From contig NZ_WOWP01000005.1 in NCBI RefSeq assembly GCF_009741375.1, positions 54,543 to 118,542 of the forward strand: DNA of 64,000 nucleotides, read 5' to 3'. Numbering within the stretch: the stretch's first letter is position 1; the number at the start of each line of letters is the position of its first letter. Positions 36,374 to 45,817 of this stretch are shown in pieces. Under the pieces are notes generated by a model. That model did no database searches. It was not told the origin of the DNA and worked only from the letters and a program-made list of their open reading frames with translations. The translations under genes were made by a program, and so were the position numbers. The DNA is from Flavobacterium rakeshii. Lineage in GTDB: Bacteria; Bacteroidota; Bacteroidia; Flavobacteriales; Flavobacteriaceae.

Positions 36374-37535
36374 TTTTTATTACAGTAGCGCCATCCCCTA
36401 TACTTACAGGATATACTTTCAGTTCTTTATTATATTGTTTATGATAACTTTCTCCTACCTGTTGGATTACCTCATCAACAGCATCTGTTTTTATAAGGTT
36501 AATGGTACAGCCACCAAAACCGCCTCCCATTAATCGTCCACCTAAAACATTAGGATTATCGCTTACTGCCGAAACCAGAAAATCTAATTCTTTACAGCTT
36601 ACTTCATACAGGCCTCTTAATCCTGCGTGGGTTTCAAACATTTTTTGTCCAACAGCTTTAAGGTTCCCTGCTTCAAGAAAAGCAGCTACCTGCTGTACAC
36701 GCTGGTTTTCTTCTACCACATAACGACAACGGTTATATACAACCGTATCATTTGGGTATACATACTTATCAAGCATTTCGAGAGATACATCACGAAGGCT
36801 GTCTACCAACGGTACATATTTTTTTACCATAGCCACACCTTCCTCACATTGTTTTCTTCTCACATTATATTCTGAAGATGCCAGGGAGTGCTTAACATCA
36901 CTATCAAACAGCAAAAGACTTGCTCCTTCAAGTTTTAAGGGCTTGTATTCGTGTTCCAGCGAGCGACAGTCCAGTTTTATTAATGCATCTTTCTTACCGA
37001 ATACACTGGCAAACTGATCCATTATACCACACTGTACTCCTGCAAAATTATGCTCGGCCTTTTGGGCTATTTGTGCCAAAGTGCTTTTATCCAAACCTGC
37101 ATTAGTATAGGCATTTAAAGTTACCGCAACTGCACACTCTAAAGCTGCCGAAGATGATACCCCAGCCCCAATAGGAATATTGCCTGTAAAAACGGCATCA
37201 AACCCCTTAACCTGCAAACCTTTTTTAATAAAACCGTCTACTACACCTAAAATGTAATTAGCCCAGGTTTTATGGTCTGTTTTGGCTAGGTTTTCAATTG
37301 TTATCGAAAAATCCTGTTTCATGTCCAGGCTTTTCAGGTTAATGGTACTGTCCTCCCTTGGGGTAAGTACAAAGTACATTCTTTTATCTATAGAGGCAGG
37401 CATAACAAAACCGTCATTATAGTCGGTATGTTCACCCAAGAGGTTAATTCTGCCCGGAGCAAAAGAAACGATACTTGTTTCTTTAATAAACTGTTCTAAC
37501 GATGCCGGAAGCATCTTTGTCTCTGTCATATCCAT
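36366..37535 (-). CDS. galK: Galactokinase
   Basis: GHMP kinase making galactose-1-phosphate. 389 residues with the galactokinase signature [15 protein letters not shown] (28-42), ATP loop [16 protein letters not shown] and the C-terminal [16 protein letters not shown]. It lies 3 bp after the GH26 gene and overlaps galT. There is no galM (mutarotase) in the locus. Confidence 0.97.
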   Translation of the reverse strand: MDMTETKMLPASLEQFIKETSIVSFAPGRINLLGEHTDYNDGFVMPASIDKRMYFVLTPREDSTINLKSLDMKQDFSITIENLAKTDHKTWANYILGVVDGFIKKGLQVKGFDAVFTGNIPIGAGVSSSAALECAVAVTLNAYTNAGLDKSTLAQIAQKAEHNFAGVQCGIMDQFASVFGKKDALIKLDCRSLEHEYKPLKLEGASLLLFDSDVKHSLASSEYNVRRKQCEEGVAMVKKYVPLVDSLRDVSLEMLDKYVYPNDTVVYNRCRYVVEENQRVQQVAAFLEAGNLKAVGQKMFETHAGLRGLYEVSCKELDFLVSAVSDNPNVLGGRLMGGGFGGCTINLIKTDAVDEVIQQVGESYHKQYNKELKVYPVSIGDGATVIKNG

Positions 37536-37538
37536 TTA

Positions 37539-38777
37539 TTACTGTGGTAAAGTATACATATCAGGAATATCGTTTTGTAATACGCTTCCTGCTTTGTTGG
37601 CAAAAGTTACAAAATCCTGAGTATCTGTTTGTCCCGCCGGCGGAACATAATACCCATCTTGTGAATTTGCCCAAAACATTACAAACGCCAATTCCACATC
37701 ATTGCTAGTCATTGCGCTGTAAATATAATCAGAAAAGAAATGGTCAATAGGACTATTTGAAGAATTTATTTGAAATCCGGTTTCTGTCATTGCTGCGATT
37801 TTAACCTTTTCTTTCGCCAAATCAGAAATCATTTTAAGTTTAGCATTTGCTGTTACTGCTCCTGCTGTGCCCTGATTGTTAAAATCACCATAGTTATCCA
37901 TACCCAGTATATCCACATAGGCATCGCCCGGGTAACGGTTTAAATACTGACTCTCTGTTGTGTAGGAATTATCGGGAGAGTAGGCATAAATCACATTATG
38001 CACCTGTTTTGTATCTCTTAAATATTCTACCGTAAACTGCCATACCTGCTGGTATTGTGCCGGAGTACAGTAAGCACTCCCCCACCAAAACCAGTTTCCG
38101 TCAAACTCATGGAATGGCCTGAAAATTACAGGTATAAGTTTATCATTATTATCCTTTAGGTTAGAAAGTACACTGGCAACCTTATCCAGTTTAGCCTTGT
38201 AATAGTCGTGATTTAAACCTCCCGGAAGTAAACTGGGGAAAGCATTGTACTTTTGATAGTCGGTCATATCACTGGTATAAAAGCTCTCACCTTCAAAAGG
38301 TTCCCTTAAATGCCAACTGAAAATATTTACCATTCCCTTACTGTAAGCCTCCTTAACATCATCTGTAATCAGGATTTCCTGCTGATAGAACCAGTTATCA
38401 GGCTGTTCATTATTCTGATCATCAGTAATAAACATAAAATCAGACCCCAGCAAAGCCGGATCATTGCCTGTTGCCTTTTTCATGTCTGAATCTCCCGCAT
38501 CATTATTATAAAAACCATTAAAAGCATCCTGCTGCCCTACTAAAAACTGTGTTTTTGAAAGGTGAAATAAATTGTAAAATAAAGCTACGGTTTCATCGGT
38601 AGCATTAGCATCCACCATATAACTGCGCACATTAGCTACGGTAAGTTCATCAACGGTTTCAACGGGCTCATCAATTGTTCCTTCTGTAGTTTTATTGTCA
38701 CCGTCTGACGAACAGCTTATAAAAGTAATACATGTAAGAAACAATGCCGCAAGTGCTGAATTGTAATTCGATTTCAT
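37539..38777 (-). CDS. GH26 beta-mannanase, lipoprotein (copy 1)
   Basis: 412 residues from ATG 38777, which gives a lipobox signal (ITFISC, Cys22); the frame runs on to 38798. A short linker (about 25-45) leads to the GH26 barrel: FLVGQQDAFNGFY, IFSWHLREPFEG, acid/base Glu224 in FRPFHEFDGNWFWWG and nucleophile Glu332 in AAMTETGFQ. It cuts beta-1,4-mannan. It differs widely from the second GH26 at 43283, so the two are not recent duplicates and probably divide the work (endo-acting versus mannobiose-releasing). First gene of the GH26-galK-galT-GH5 sub-block, after a 139-bp gap with a hairpin. Confidence 0.94.
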   Translation of the reverse strand: MKSNYNSALAALFLTCITFISCSSDGDNKTTEGTIDEPVETVDELTVANVRSYMVDANATDETVALFYNLFHLSKTQFLVGQQDAFNGFYNNDAGDSDMKKATGNDPALLGSDFMFITDDQNNEQPDNWFYQQEILITDDVKEAYSKGMVNIFSWHLREPFEGESFYTSDMTDYQKYNAFPSLLPGGLNHDYYKAKLDKVASVLSNLKDNNDKLIPVIFRPFHEFDGNWFWWGSAYCTPAQYQQVWQFTVEYLRDTKQVHNVIYAYSPDNSYTTESQYLNRYPGDAYVDILGMDNYGDFNNQGTAGAVTANAKLKMISDLAKEKVKIAAMTETGFQINSSNSPIDHFFSDYIYSAMTSNDVELAFVMFWANSQDGYYVPPAGQTDTQDFVTFANKAGSVLQNDIPDMYTLPQ

Positions 38778-38796
38778 AGTAGTTTCGTTTAGGAAC

Positions 38797-38826
38797 AAGT
38801 GGTTTTTCAGGGCAGAAAAACCACTT
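38797..38826 (-). other. Stem-loop in the 5' leader of GH26 copy 1
   Basis: AAGTGGTTTTT (38797-38807) pairs with AAAAACCACTT (38816-38826) around an 8-base loop. No T run follows, so it is not a standard terminator. It sits 19 bp upstream of the GH26 ATG in the only sizeable gap of the leftward operon and may protect or process the mRNA. Confidence 0.6.
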
Positions 38827-38916
38827 ATTTTATAATGTGTTAGGTTTTTGAAAATTAAGATTTCAAACGTTTTCGAACTACTTGTTTTTTGTCAAAAAGA
38901 CGTACTATTCCTTCAA

Positions 38917-40089
38917 TTAAGGCAGTCTTTTAATAAGTTCAATACATGCCCTTGAGTTATGGTACGGGCATTTCCAAAAACCGGCCTTATCTTTTTCTAT
39001 AAGCGAATAATCTTTATTCACGCCCCAAACCCATTCTCCGTTGGTTTTATCCAGTATATACTGCTGAACGAACTCCCAGTTCTTTTGGGTAAGGTCAAGG
39101 TATTTTTTATCGCCTGTTAGCTGCCATGCATTTACCAGTCCAATCCATAATTCTGACTGTGGCCACCAGTGTTTTTCCTCAATCATATGGTTGTTGTGCA
39201 TTTCCAGCTCATACCACAAACCACCGTCAGTATCCAATCCTTCAAGAGCACCTTCGGTAAGTACCATAGCGTGTTTTTTATAGATAGCTGTAAGGCTTTC
39301 ATCTTCTATAGCTTCAGCACACCATTGCAGCAACCAGGCTGCCTCAATATCATGTCCGTAAGAAACAACATCTTGCTTCTCTACCCATTCTTCATTAAAA
39401 AATAATCGGAGGTGTTTAGTATCGGTATTGATAAAATACTTATCTATGGTTTCGAGAAGATTTGCAGTTACCTGTTTCAGTTTTTCATCCTTCCATACCC
39501 TGTACAGGTTAGCATAAGCCTCTACAATATGCAGGTGTGTGTTCATGGTTTTCTTCTCATTGGCATCCTTATCACTAAGGCGCAAATCATCTATTGGCTG
39601 CCAATCCCTTGTAAAGGCTTCAAAGTAGCCTTTATGTAACGAATCAAAGCTGCATTCTTCTATTTTTTCATACAATGCTATTGCCATTTTAAGCGCCTCT
39701 TCATTTCCGGAAGCAGCATAAAATTCAGATAAGCCGTATATGGTAAATGCCAATGCATAAATTTGGTTTTTGGTATCGTTTGGAGTTCCATCATAATTCA
39801 GGCTCCAAAAAATCCCTCCATACTCCCTATCATAAAAATAACGGGTAATATAATCAAAAGCCCTTTCGGCCATTTGCAGGTGTTCCTTATTTTGAGTGAT
39901 GGGATAAGAAGCAGAAAATGCCCATAAAATACGGGCATTTAGTACTGAACCTTTCGGGTCATTATATTGTTTAGTCTCTGTATAGTCAATGGTTCCAATA
40001 AAGCCTCCGTTCTTTTCGTCTATTGCATTGTTAACCCAATAGTCTAAAATTGAGCGTAGCTCATTGTGCATTTGTGACTTTAATTCCAT
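38917..40089 (-). CDS. N-acyl-D-glucosamine 2-epimerase family: cellobiose/mannobiose 2-epimerase
   Basis: 390 residues, no signal, (alpha/alpha)6 barrel. Family marks: GGFIGTIDY, SVLNARILWAFS, DREYGGIFWSLNYDG, KTMNTHLHIVEAYANL, VSYGHDIEAAWLL, EKHWWPQSELWIG and FWKCPYHNSRACIEL, with the catalytic His residues in the HLH, GHD and YHN segments. It converts the reducing-end mannose of beta-1,4-mannobiose to glucose, making the substrate for the GH130 phosphorylase, whose gene directly precedes it (stop and start overlap by one base). The pairing with GH130 favours mannobiose over cellobiose. Confidence 0.94.
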   Translation of the reverse strand: MELKSQMHNELRSILDYWVNNAIDEKNGGFIGTIDYTETKQYNDPKGSVLNARILWAFSASYPITQNKEHLQMAERAFDYITRYFYDREYGGIFWSLNYDGTPNDTKNQIYALAFTIYGLSEFYAASGNEEALKMAIALYEKIEECSFDSLHKGYFEAFTRDWQPIDDLRLSDKDANEKKTMNTHLHIVEAYANLYRVWKDEKLKQVTANLLETIDKYFINTDTKHLRLFFNEEWVEKQDVVSYGHDIEAAWLLQWCAEAIEDESLTAIYKKHAMVLTEGALEGLDTDGGLWYELEMHNNHMIEEKHWWPQSELWIGLVNAWQLTGDKKYLDLTQKNWEFVQQYILDKTNGEWVWGVNKDYSLIEKDKAGFWKCPYHNSRACIELIKRLP

Positions 40090-41285
40090 TACAAAAACTT
40101 TTTGTTGTTTTCTACCTGAGTAATAATTGTATTTACCGATCCTGCTGATGTAAAGGTATCTTCCGGTGTGTTCATTACATAATCCACCAGCTTATCTACT
40201 GTAGAAACCGCCACGTGCATACGTGTATCTGAAGATGCATAGTATATATATACCGTACCGTCTTCATCTGCAGCCCAACCGTTAGAGAATAACACATTAG
40301 AAACATCCCCAACTCGCTCTTCTCCTTCAGGCCCCATAAAATGACCTGCCGGCATATGTGTTACTTTAGAGATATCGTTAAGATCGGTCATGAACATATA
40401 TAGTGTATAGCGCAGTCCGGCAGCAGTGTTACGAACACCGTGTGCTAAATGCAGCCAGCCTTTCTCTGTTTTTATAGGTGCAGGTCCAAGTCCGTTTTTA
40501 AGCTCATATATTGTATGGTATACTTTACCACAAATGATTTTCTCATCCTGAACAACCGGATTTGTCATATCGTCAACAAAGCCAAGACCTATTCCGCCTC
40601 CGCTACCTACATCAATGAAACCGTCCTGAGGACGGGTGTATAATGCATACTTACCGTTTACAAACTCAGGGTGAAGCACCACATTACGCTGCTGCCCTGT
40701 ATTTGACACTAAATCAGGTAATCTTTCCCAGTTTACCAAATCTTTAGTCCTTACAATACCCGCATTAGCAACTGCTGCACTGGTATCACCTTTTGGAGCA
40801 TTAGGATCTTTTCTTTCCGTACAGAAAATACCGTAAATCCACCCGTCTTCGTGCTCAATAAGCCTCATGTCATACACATTGGTATCCGGCTCATCAAGCT
40901 GAGGAATTACACATGGTTTTTCCCAAAACTTAAAGTTATCTACACCATTAGGACTTTCGGCAATCGCAAAAAACGATTTCCTGTCTACTCCTTCTGTACG
41001 TACAGCCAAAATATACTTACCGTTCCATTTCATGGCTCCGGCATTAAAAGCTGCATTCATACCGATGCGCTCCATGCCAAACGGATTAGTTGCCGCATTA
41101 AGGTCATACCTCCATTCTACAGGAGTATGGGCTGCCGTAACTACAGGGTTTTTATATCTTGTATAAATACCATTAGTATCATCTACCGGGGTATTTTTTC
41201 TTTCAATCAATTCCTGATGTTTTTTAACCAGGGATTCATAGTTAGGTATTCTTACCTGGTTATTTGTAATCATCTCGCTAGCCAT
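40089..41285 (-). CDS. GH130 4-O-beta-D-mannosyl-D-glucose phosphorylase
   Basis: 398 residues, cytosolic five-bladed propeller. It phosphorolyses mannosyl-glucose to mannose-1-phosphate and glucose. Visible are GIYTRYKNPVVTAAHTP, RIGMNAAFNAGAMKWNGKY, AVRTEGVDRKSFFAIAESP and QLDEPDTNVYDMRL with Asp131, which I take as the general acid, plus GRxP-like and GLGPAPIKTEKGWLHLAHGV segments. The long N-terminal helix and these motifs fit the MGP subgroup (GH130_1) rather than mannosyl-GlcNAc phosphorylases. Next to the 2-epimerase and the symporter. Met5 is an alternative start. Confidence 0.93.
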   Translation of the reverse strand: MASEMITNNQVRIPNYESLVKKHQELIERKNTPVDDTNGIYTRYKNPVVTAAHTPVEWRYDLNAATNPFGMERIGMNAAFNAGAMKWNGKYILAVRTEGVDRKSFFAIAESPNGVDNFKFWEKPCVIPQLDEPDTNVYDMRLIEHEDGWIYGIFCTERKDPNAPKGDTSAAVANAGIVRTKDLVNWERLPDLVSNTGQQRNVVLHPEFVNGKYALYTRPQDGFIDVGSGGGIGLGFVDDMTNPVVQDEKIICGKVYHTIYELKNGLGPAPIKTEKGWLHLAHGVRNTAAGLRYTLYMFMTDLNDISKVTHMPAGHFMGPEGEERVGDVSNVLFSNGWAADEDGTVYIYYASSDTRMHVAVSTVDKLVDYVMNTPEDTFTSAGSVNTIITQVENNKKFL

Positions 41286-41325
41286 ATAATAATCTATATT
41301 AAATTCAAGTTTTTGTTTTTTATTT

Positions 41326-43251
41326 TTAGAAGTCGGTAAGCCTGTTCCACCAGGTACGTTTCATTATCAGTACTATTACCATCATTAGTACCAGCACTAT
41401 GGCAAATCCTGTCCATTTTGAAAGAATAAAATACATAGGGAGTAATGTTAACAGTATCTGTCCGGTAATACCCATGGCTACATTTGCCATGTTGATACCA
41501 AAGTTTTTATTTTCTACAATAGTTGGATCCTGAGCCTGAGCCGCCTCTTTAATTGGCTTCCAAAAGCCCCATGGCCTTACCGTTTTGTAGAAGTCTATAA
41601 GTGTTTCCTGATTTGTAGGAGGCGCAGCATAAGAACCTGCCACACAAGCCACAAACTGAATAATGATAAACACCGGGAAGTAATACAGCATACGGGTACC
41701 GTCAAAATAATCGGTCACACCGCTTACTGATAATGCCGGAGGGATGGCGCTGGCAATAATACCCGCAAGCATACCCCAAAAGAATCCGTTTGCATTAAAG
41801 CGCCACCAGTACCATTTAAGCACATTGGCACATACAAACCCACCATAAAGTCCGGCAGTAATAATATTAAAGATCATGTTTACATCTTTAATCAAAAGCC
41901 CTAGTCCAACACCCAGTATAACCATCACTGTACCCGACAGGTAACTCATAGTGATGATTTTTTTCCTGTCGGCATCAGGTTTTATAAATTTCAGGTAAAT
42001 ATCGTTTACTAAGTATGCCTGTCCCGCATTAAGCGTCCCCGAGAAGTTACTCATAAATGCTCCAAGGAAACCTGCCAGTACAAGCCCTACCAAGCCTACA
42101 GGAAGATACTTGTTAATTACAGCCGGCATTATACTTTCAAAGTTAATTCCGTCGGCAGTTTGCCCAAGGGTTAAATCTTTAAAGTAAAGTATACCCAGTA
42201 TACAAAGTCCCATTGTCATAAAGTAACGGATAGGAAGCAGGATAATGGAAATGAACCCACTCATCTTACTGGCTTCTTCCGGAGACTTGGTACTTAATAT
42301 CTTCTGGCAGTCGTAGTTTGGCGCAGGCCCGGCTAAGCTTTTAAGCACTCCCGAGAAGAACATCATCCCTACAATAGCCGAGAATAGTTTGTATCCGTCT
42401 TTTTCCAGTTTTACCTGTGCATCGGCAAGAATGTTTTGCCATTCAAGACCCAATTCCCAGCCAAACATAGGGCTATCCCACCCTACAGGCATCATATCTT
42501 TAATTGCTATTCCTGAATCAGCCAGATGCATCATAGCGATACTACCCACAAACAGTGAACATACAATCATAATCATGTACTTTATAAAATCGGCCAAAAC
42601 GATACCATGCATCCCTCCTACAATACTGTAGAATGTAGCCACAAGACATATACTTACACCATAAAATTTAGCTGTAAGATCTTTTGCTTCATAAAGTGCT
42701 GTTTCGTATGCCGGAGTTCCAACCTGGAAAGCATCCACATGCTGATCCAGGAACGGGAATACCTCTTTTACACTTTCATAAGGAATAAATATCTCCAGAA
42801 ACTCACCCACACCCACAAAGGCATAAGCCATATAGCCCACACATAGCATAAGCGCAAAAACAACTACCACAGCATGGCTTTGTTTTACCCCCTTATCACT
42901 AAGCCCAAAACGGGTACCCAGCCATTCGGCTCCGGTAGTAGCGTTACTTCTCCTTAACCACTTACTAAGGAATACCATAAGGAACACCTGATTGAAAACA
43001 GGCCACATCCATGGTATCCAAACACTTTTAAAACCATATAAAAAGGCCATACTCACTAAAAGCATAGTACCACTAATATCAAACATATCACTGGCATCAC
43101 TTAGCCCAAGCATGTACCAAGGGAGCTTTTTACCTCCCATAAGGTAACTGTCTTTACTTCTCTTTGCACGGTTTTTCATGACAATACCTATAACGATCAT
43201 CATTAAAAAATACAGTGCAATTATTGTTAAGTCTATCGCTGTTAATCTCAT
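41326..43251 (-). CDS. Sodium:solute symporter (SSS family), probable manno-oligosaccharide importer
   Basis: 641 residues with about 14-15 hydrophobic helices. SSS signatures: DLTIIALYFLMMIVIGIVMKNR at helix 1, DSYLMGGKKLPWYMLGLSDASDMFD, YSIVGGMHGIVLADFIKY, and GFLGAFMSNFSGTLNAGQAYLVNDIY. A long loop (about 560-590) precedes the last helices. It is an inner-membrane carrier; from its place between GH26 and GH130 it likely brings mannobiose or similar into the cytoplasm. Many mannan loci use an MFS carrier instead. Substrate is inferred only from context. Confidence 0.93.
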   Translation of the reverse strand: MRLTAIDLTIIALYFLMMIVIGIVMKNRAKRSKDSYLMGGKKLPWYMLGLSDASDMFDISGTMLLVSMAFLYGFKSVWIPWMWPVFNQVFLMVFLSKWLRRSNATTGAEWLGTRFGLSDKGVKQSHAVVVVFALMLCVGYMAYAFVGVGEFLEIFIPYESVKEVFPFLDQHVDAFQVGTPAYETALYEAKDLTAKFYGVSICLVATFYSIVGGMHGIVLADFIKYMIMIVCSLFVGSIAMMHLADSGIAIKDMMPVGWDSPMFGWELGLEWQNILADAQVKLEKDGYKLFSAIVGMMFFSGVLKSLAGPAPNYDCQKILSTKSPEEASKMSGFISIILLPIRYFMTMGLCILGILYFKDLTLGQTADGINFESIMPAVINKYLPVGLVGLVLAGFLGAFMSNFSGTLNAGQAYLVNDIYLKFIKPDADRKKIITMSYLSGTVMVILGVGLGLLIKDVNMIFNIITAGLYGGFVCANVLKWYWWRFNANGFFWGMLAGIIASAIPPALSVSGVTDYFDGTRMLYYFPVFIIIQFVACVAGSYAAPPTNQETLIDFYKTVRPWGFWKPIKEAAQAQDPTIVENKNFGINMANVAMGITGQILLTLLPMYFILSKWTGFAIVLVLMMVIVLIMKRTWWNRLTDF

Positions 43252-43282
43252 ATCTAGAAATAGCTGCTATTACAGCTTTAGC

Positions 43283-44464
43283 TTATTGGTATAAATTCTC
43301 TTTAGTCACTTCTTTTTGGAACAGCACGCTATCCTGATTGTAGTATTCTACAAAATCGGCTTTGTATGCATGTCCGCTATATGGTGCATAGTAATGCATT
43401 CTTGGTGGATCCATATACTCGTTCCAACCGTGGTTTCTCCATAACAGCACATATGATATTTTATAATCACCTATTGCATTGGTTAAGATTTCTGTCCACC
43501 ATTTTTCATAAGGTATAGCCTCATAACCTGTCTCGGCAAGAGCAGTAAGTTTACCGTGTTCATCGGCTGCCTCCTGCATTACACCAATTAAACTGTGTAC
43601 GTTATCTGTATACTCTTTAAGCTTTTCGCCTTCACCCATTTGGTAAGCATCAAAACTCATCATATCCACATACTCATCACCAGGGTAGTACTCTAAAAAG
43701 TCGGCTTTTGCTTTCACATTAGCGTCCGACGTATTGTATACATATATAAGATTATGCACTCCTTTTTGCTCAAAATAATCTACCGTAAATTTCCACAATT
43801 CCTTAAACTGCTCAGGACTAGTAGTATTTTTACACCACCAAAACCAATCGCCTGTAAACTCATGGTATGGCCTGTATAAAATTGGCACTAAATTACCGTC
43901 ACTACCTTTTAGAGAAAGGAAAAATGTTGCCGCATTATCCATCCAACCTTTGTAAACCTCATGTTTAGATCCGCCGGGAAGTACCGATGCTACCGTACCT
44001 TCAGGATTATCCCACGCATCTCCATCACTTAACGGGTTGTTTACATGCCAGCTTACGGTATTAACACCACCCCTGTCGTACACCTCCTTTATAAACTGCC
44101 TCATTTTATCAAAAGGCACTCCGTCAAGGTTTTTATCGGCATTGTTTTCTATCCTTCCTATATCCCATCCGTATACGGCAGGATAATCTCCGGTAACATC
44201 TTTCACATCGCTTCTACCCTCTTCATATTTCCACTCTACACCATAAGCAAGGTCGTCCTGATGACCGAACATATATCCCTTCTCCCTAAGTTTGAAAAGG
44301 TTTTTATACAAAGCAACCGTTTGTGCTGTAGCATTTTTATCTGCTAATACACCAACAGCCATTTCTTTTTCTTCCTGACTAGCCGTTACTTCTTCCTTAT
44401 TGCCTGATTTCCCGCAGGAAACTACAGCTAAAGCCAGTAACAGTATTGATATCTTATTTTTCAT
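43283..44464 (-). CDS. GH26 beta-mannanase, lipoprotein (copy 2)
   Basis: 393 residues, lipobox VVSC (Cys17), Lys/Glu-rich linker to about 35. GH26 barrel: GYMFGHQDDLAYGVEW, VNTVSWHVNNPL, acid/base Glu202 in YRPYHEFTGDWFWW, nucleophile Glu311 in ALAETGYE. The GHQDD(LAYG)xxW and WHxNNP patterns are those of exo-type or short-product GH26 enzymes as well as endo-mannanases, so mode of action stays open. First gene of the leftward operon, under the promoter with the shared 18-bp motif. Confidence 0.94.
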   Translation of the reverse strand: MKNKISILLLALAVVSCGKSGNKEEVTASQEEKEMAVGVLADKNATAQTVALYKNLFKLREKGYMFGHQDDLAYGVEWKYEEGRSDVKDVTGDYPAVYGWDIGRIENNADKNLDGVPFDKMRQFIKEVYDRGGVNTVSWHVNNPLSDGDAWDNPEGTVASVLPGGSKHEVYKGWMDNAATFFLSLKGSDGNLVPILYRPYHEFTGDWFWWCKNTTSPEQFKELWKFTVDYFEQKGVHNLIYVYNTSDANVKAKADFLEYYPGDEYVDMMSFDAYQMGEGEKLKEYTDNVHSLIGVMQEAADEHGKLTALAETGYEAIPYEKWWTEILTNAIGDYKISYVLLWRNHGWNEYMDPPRMHYYAPYSGHAYKADFVEYYNQDSVLFQKEVTKENLYQ

Positions 44465-44573
44465 TTAAATTTGTAGTTGGTTTAAAGAGAATGCTTTAAA
44501 CTTGATAAATTCTTAATTTATTGACCTTAATATTTAACAAAGCACAATTTTAAACGTACTTTTTTGATAATGT

Positions 44574-44618
44574 CAAAGATAATTTTAGTCTTAAATTTAA
44601 GTTAATATTATTTTATCA
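44574..44618 (-). promoter_or_regulatory. Promoter and candidate operator of the leftward mannan operon
   Basis: On the minus strand the 18-mer TGATAAAATAATATTAAC (44601-44618) is followed after exactly 19 bp by the -7 box TATCTTTG (44574-44581). The same 18-mer with the same 19-bp gap to a -7 box stands before susC. The motif occupies the place of the -33 element, for which no TTG is present, so activation by a bound regulator, probably the adjacent AraC protein, is likely. Confidence 0.75.
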
Positions 44619-44654
44619 ATATTATATCATATAATTGCAAATAAAAACATACAA

Positions 44655-45530
44655 ATGAACACTCAAAAATTTCACAGAGAAATTCCGCCACTATCAAAAG
44701 GTGATAGTTTCCTGGTTTTTGACAGGATTAAAGATAGTTTTGACTTCCCTATACATTATCATCCGGAGTATGAAATTAACTTTATACTTAATGGCAAAGG
44801 TGTAAAAAGAATTGTGGGAGATCATATAGAGGAAATAGATGATGTAGAACTCGTACTGGTTGGTCCAAACCTGCATCACGGATGGGAAATGAATACCTGC
44901 AAGAACAAAAAAGTACACGAAATAACCATACAGTTTCACAACGACCTGTTTAGCGATTCGTTATTATCACGACGTATAATGATGCCTATTAAGGATATGT
45001 TTAACCGATCTAACCACGGTATACTGTTCTCTAAAAAAACAGGCGAAGAACTGGCTAACAGACTTATAAGTATTTCTAAACTTGACGGAATGGATTATTT
45101 TCTGGAAATTATTTCCATACTCCACGACATGGCCAATTCCAGAAACCAGCGACTGCTCTCTACTTTTACCGTAGATCACGATACTTTTGAAGATGACGAT
45201 AAAATGAAACTGGTATACGAGCACATACAAAAAAACTTCTCTAACAAGATTACCTTAGACGAAGTGTCTGATATTACGAGTATGAGTCCTGTATCGTTTA
45301 ACCGTTTTATAAAAAAGCGAACCGGAAAAACATTTGTTAACTACCTTAATGATATAAGAGTAGGTTATGCTGCAAGATGGCTTATAGAGAAAGATTTGAG
45401 TATTTCTGAAATTGCATTTAAGTCGGGTTTTAACAATATTGCCAACTTTAACCGCATATTTAAAAGCATAAAGAACACAACTCCAAGCCAGTACAGGGAT
45501 GAATTTTATGGCATGAAACGCTTTTTATAA
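44655..45530 (+). CDS. AraC-family transcriptional regulator of the mannan locus
   Basis: 291 residues. N-terminal cupin sensor (about 20-110; FPIHYHPEYEINFILNGKGVKRIVGD, NLHHGWEMN) and a C-terminal pair of helix-turn-helix motifs (about 190-290; ITLDEVSDITSMSPVSFNRFIKKRTGKTFVNYLNDIR, then LSISEIAFKSGFNNIANFNRIFK and TPSQYRDEF). The cupin may bind a mannan-derived sugar. It lies between the two divergent arms of the locus and so is the natural candidate to bind the shared 18-bp motif; one copy of the motif also lies about 37 bp before its own ATG. Confidence 0.94.
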   Translation: MNTQKFHREIPPLSKGDSFLVFDRIKDSFDFPIHYHPEYEINFILNGKGVKRIVGDHIEEIDDVELVLVGPNLHHGWEMNTCKNKKVHEITIQFHNDLFSDSLLSRRIMMPIKDMFNRSNHGILFSKKTGEELANRLISISKLDGMDYFLEIISILHDMANSRNQRLLSTFTVDHDTFEDDDKMKLVYEHIQKNFSNKITLDEVSDITSMSPVSFNRFIKKRTGKTFVNYLNDIRVGYAARWLIEKDLSISEIAFKSGFNNIANFNRIFKSIKNTTPSQYRDEFYGMKRFL

Positions 45531-45679
45531 ACTAAAGCTGACTAAAAAATACACCTCAAAACCCTCGCTTTACGATATTTTAACCACTGACAGTCAATAC
45601 ATTAATTATCCTTATAAAAGTAAGTATATTTTTATGATATATTATTTACGCAAACGTTAGAGAAAATATTATCATTAAA

Positions 45680-45724
45680 TGATAAAATAATATTAACAAA
45701 CGCTTAACATCTCCCATAAATTTG
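45680..45724 (+). promoter_or_regulatory. Promoter and candidate operator of susC
   Basis: TGATAAAATAATATTAAC at 45680-45697, 19 bp, then the -7 box TAAATTTG at 45717-45724. Seven bases after the box region (TTATCAA) also match the leftward promoter at the same offset. An imperfect palindrome ATCATT-A-AATGAT (45671-45683) overlaps the left edge. The leader to the susC ATG is about 90 bp. Confidence 0.75.
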
Positions 45725-45817
45725 TTTTTATCAATAAATGAACTCTAAAATTACCGAAAGCAAAATTAAAGTGTTTATTTATTTAGAAATTAGTAACTAA
45801 CCTAACACAAATTAATT

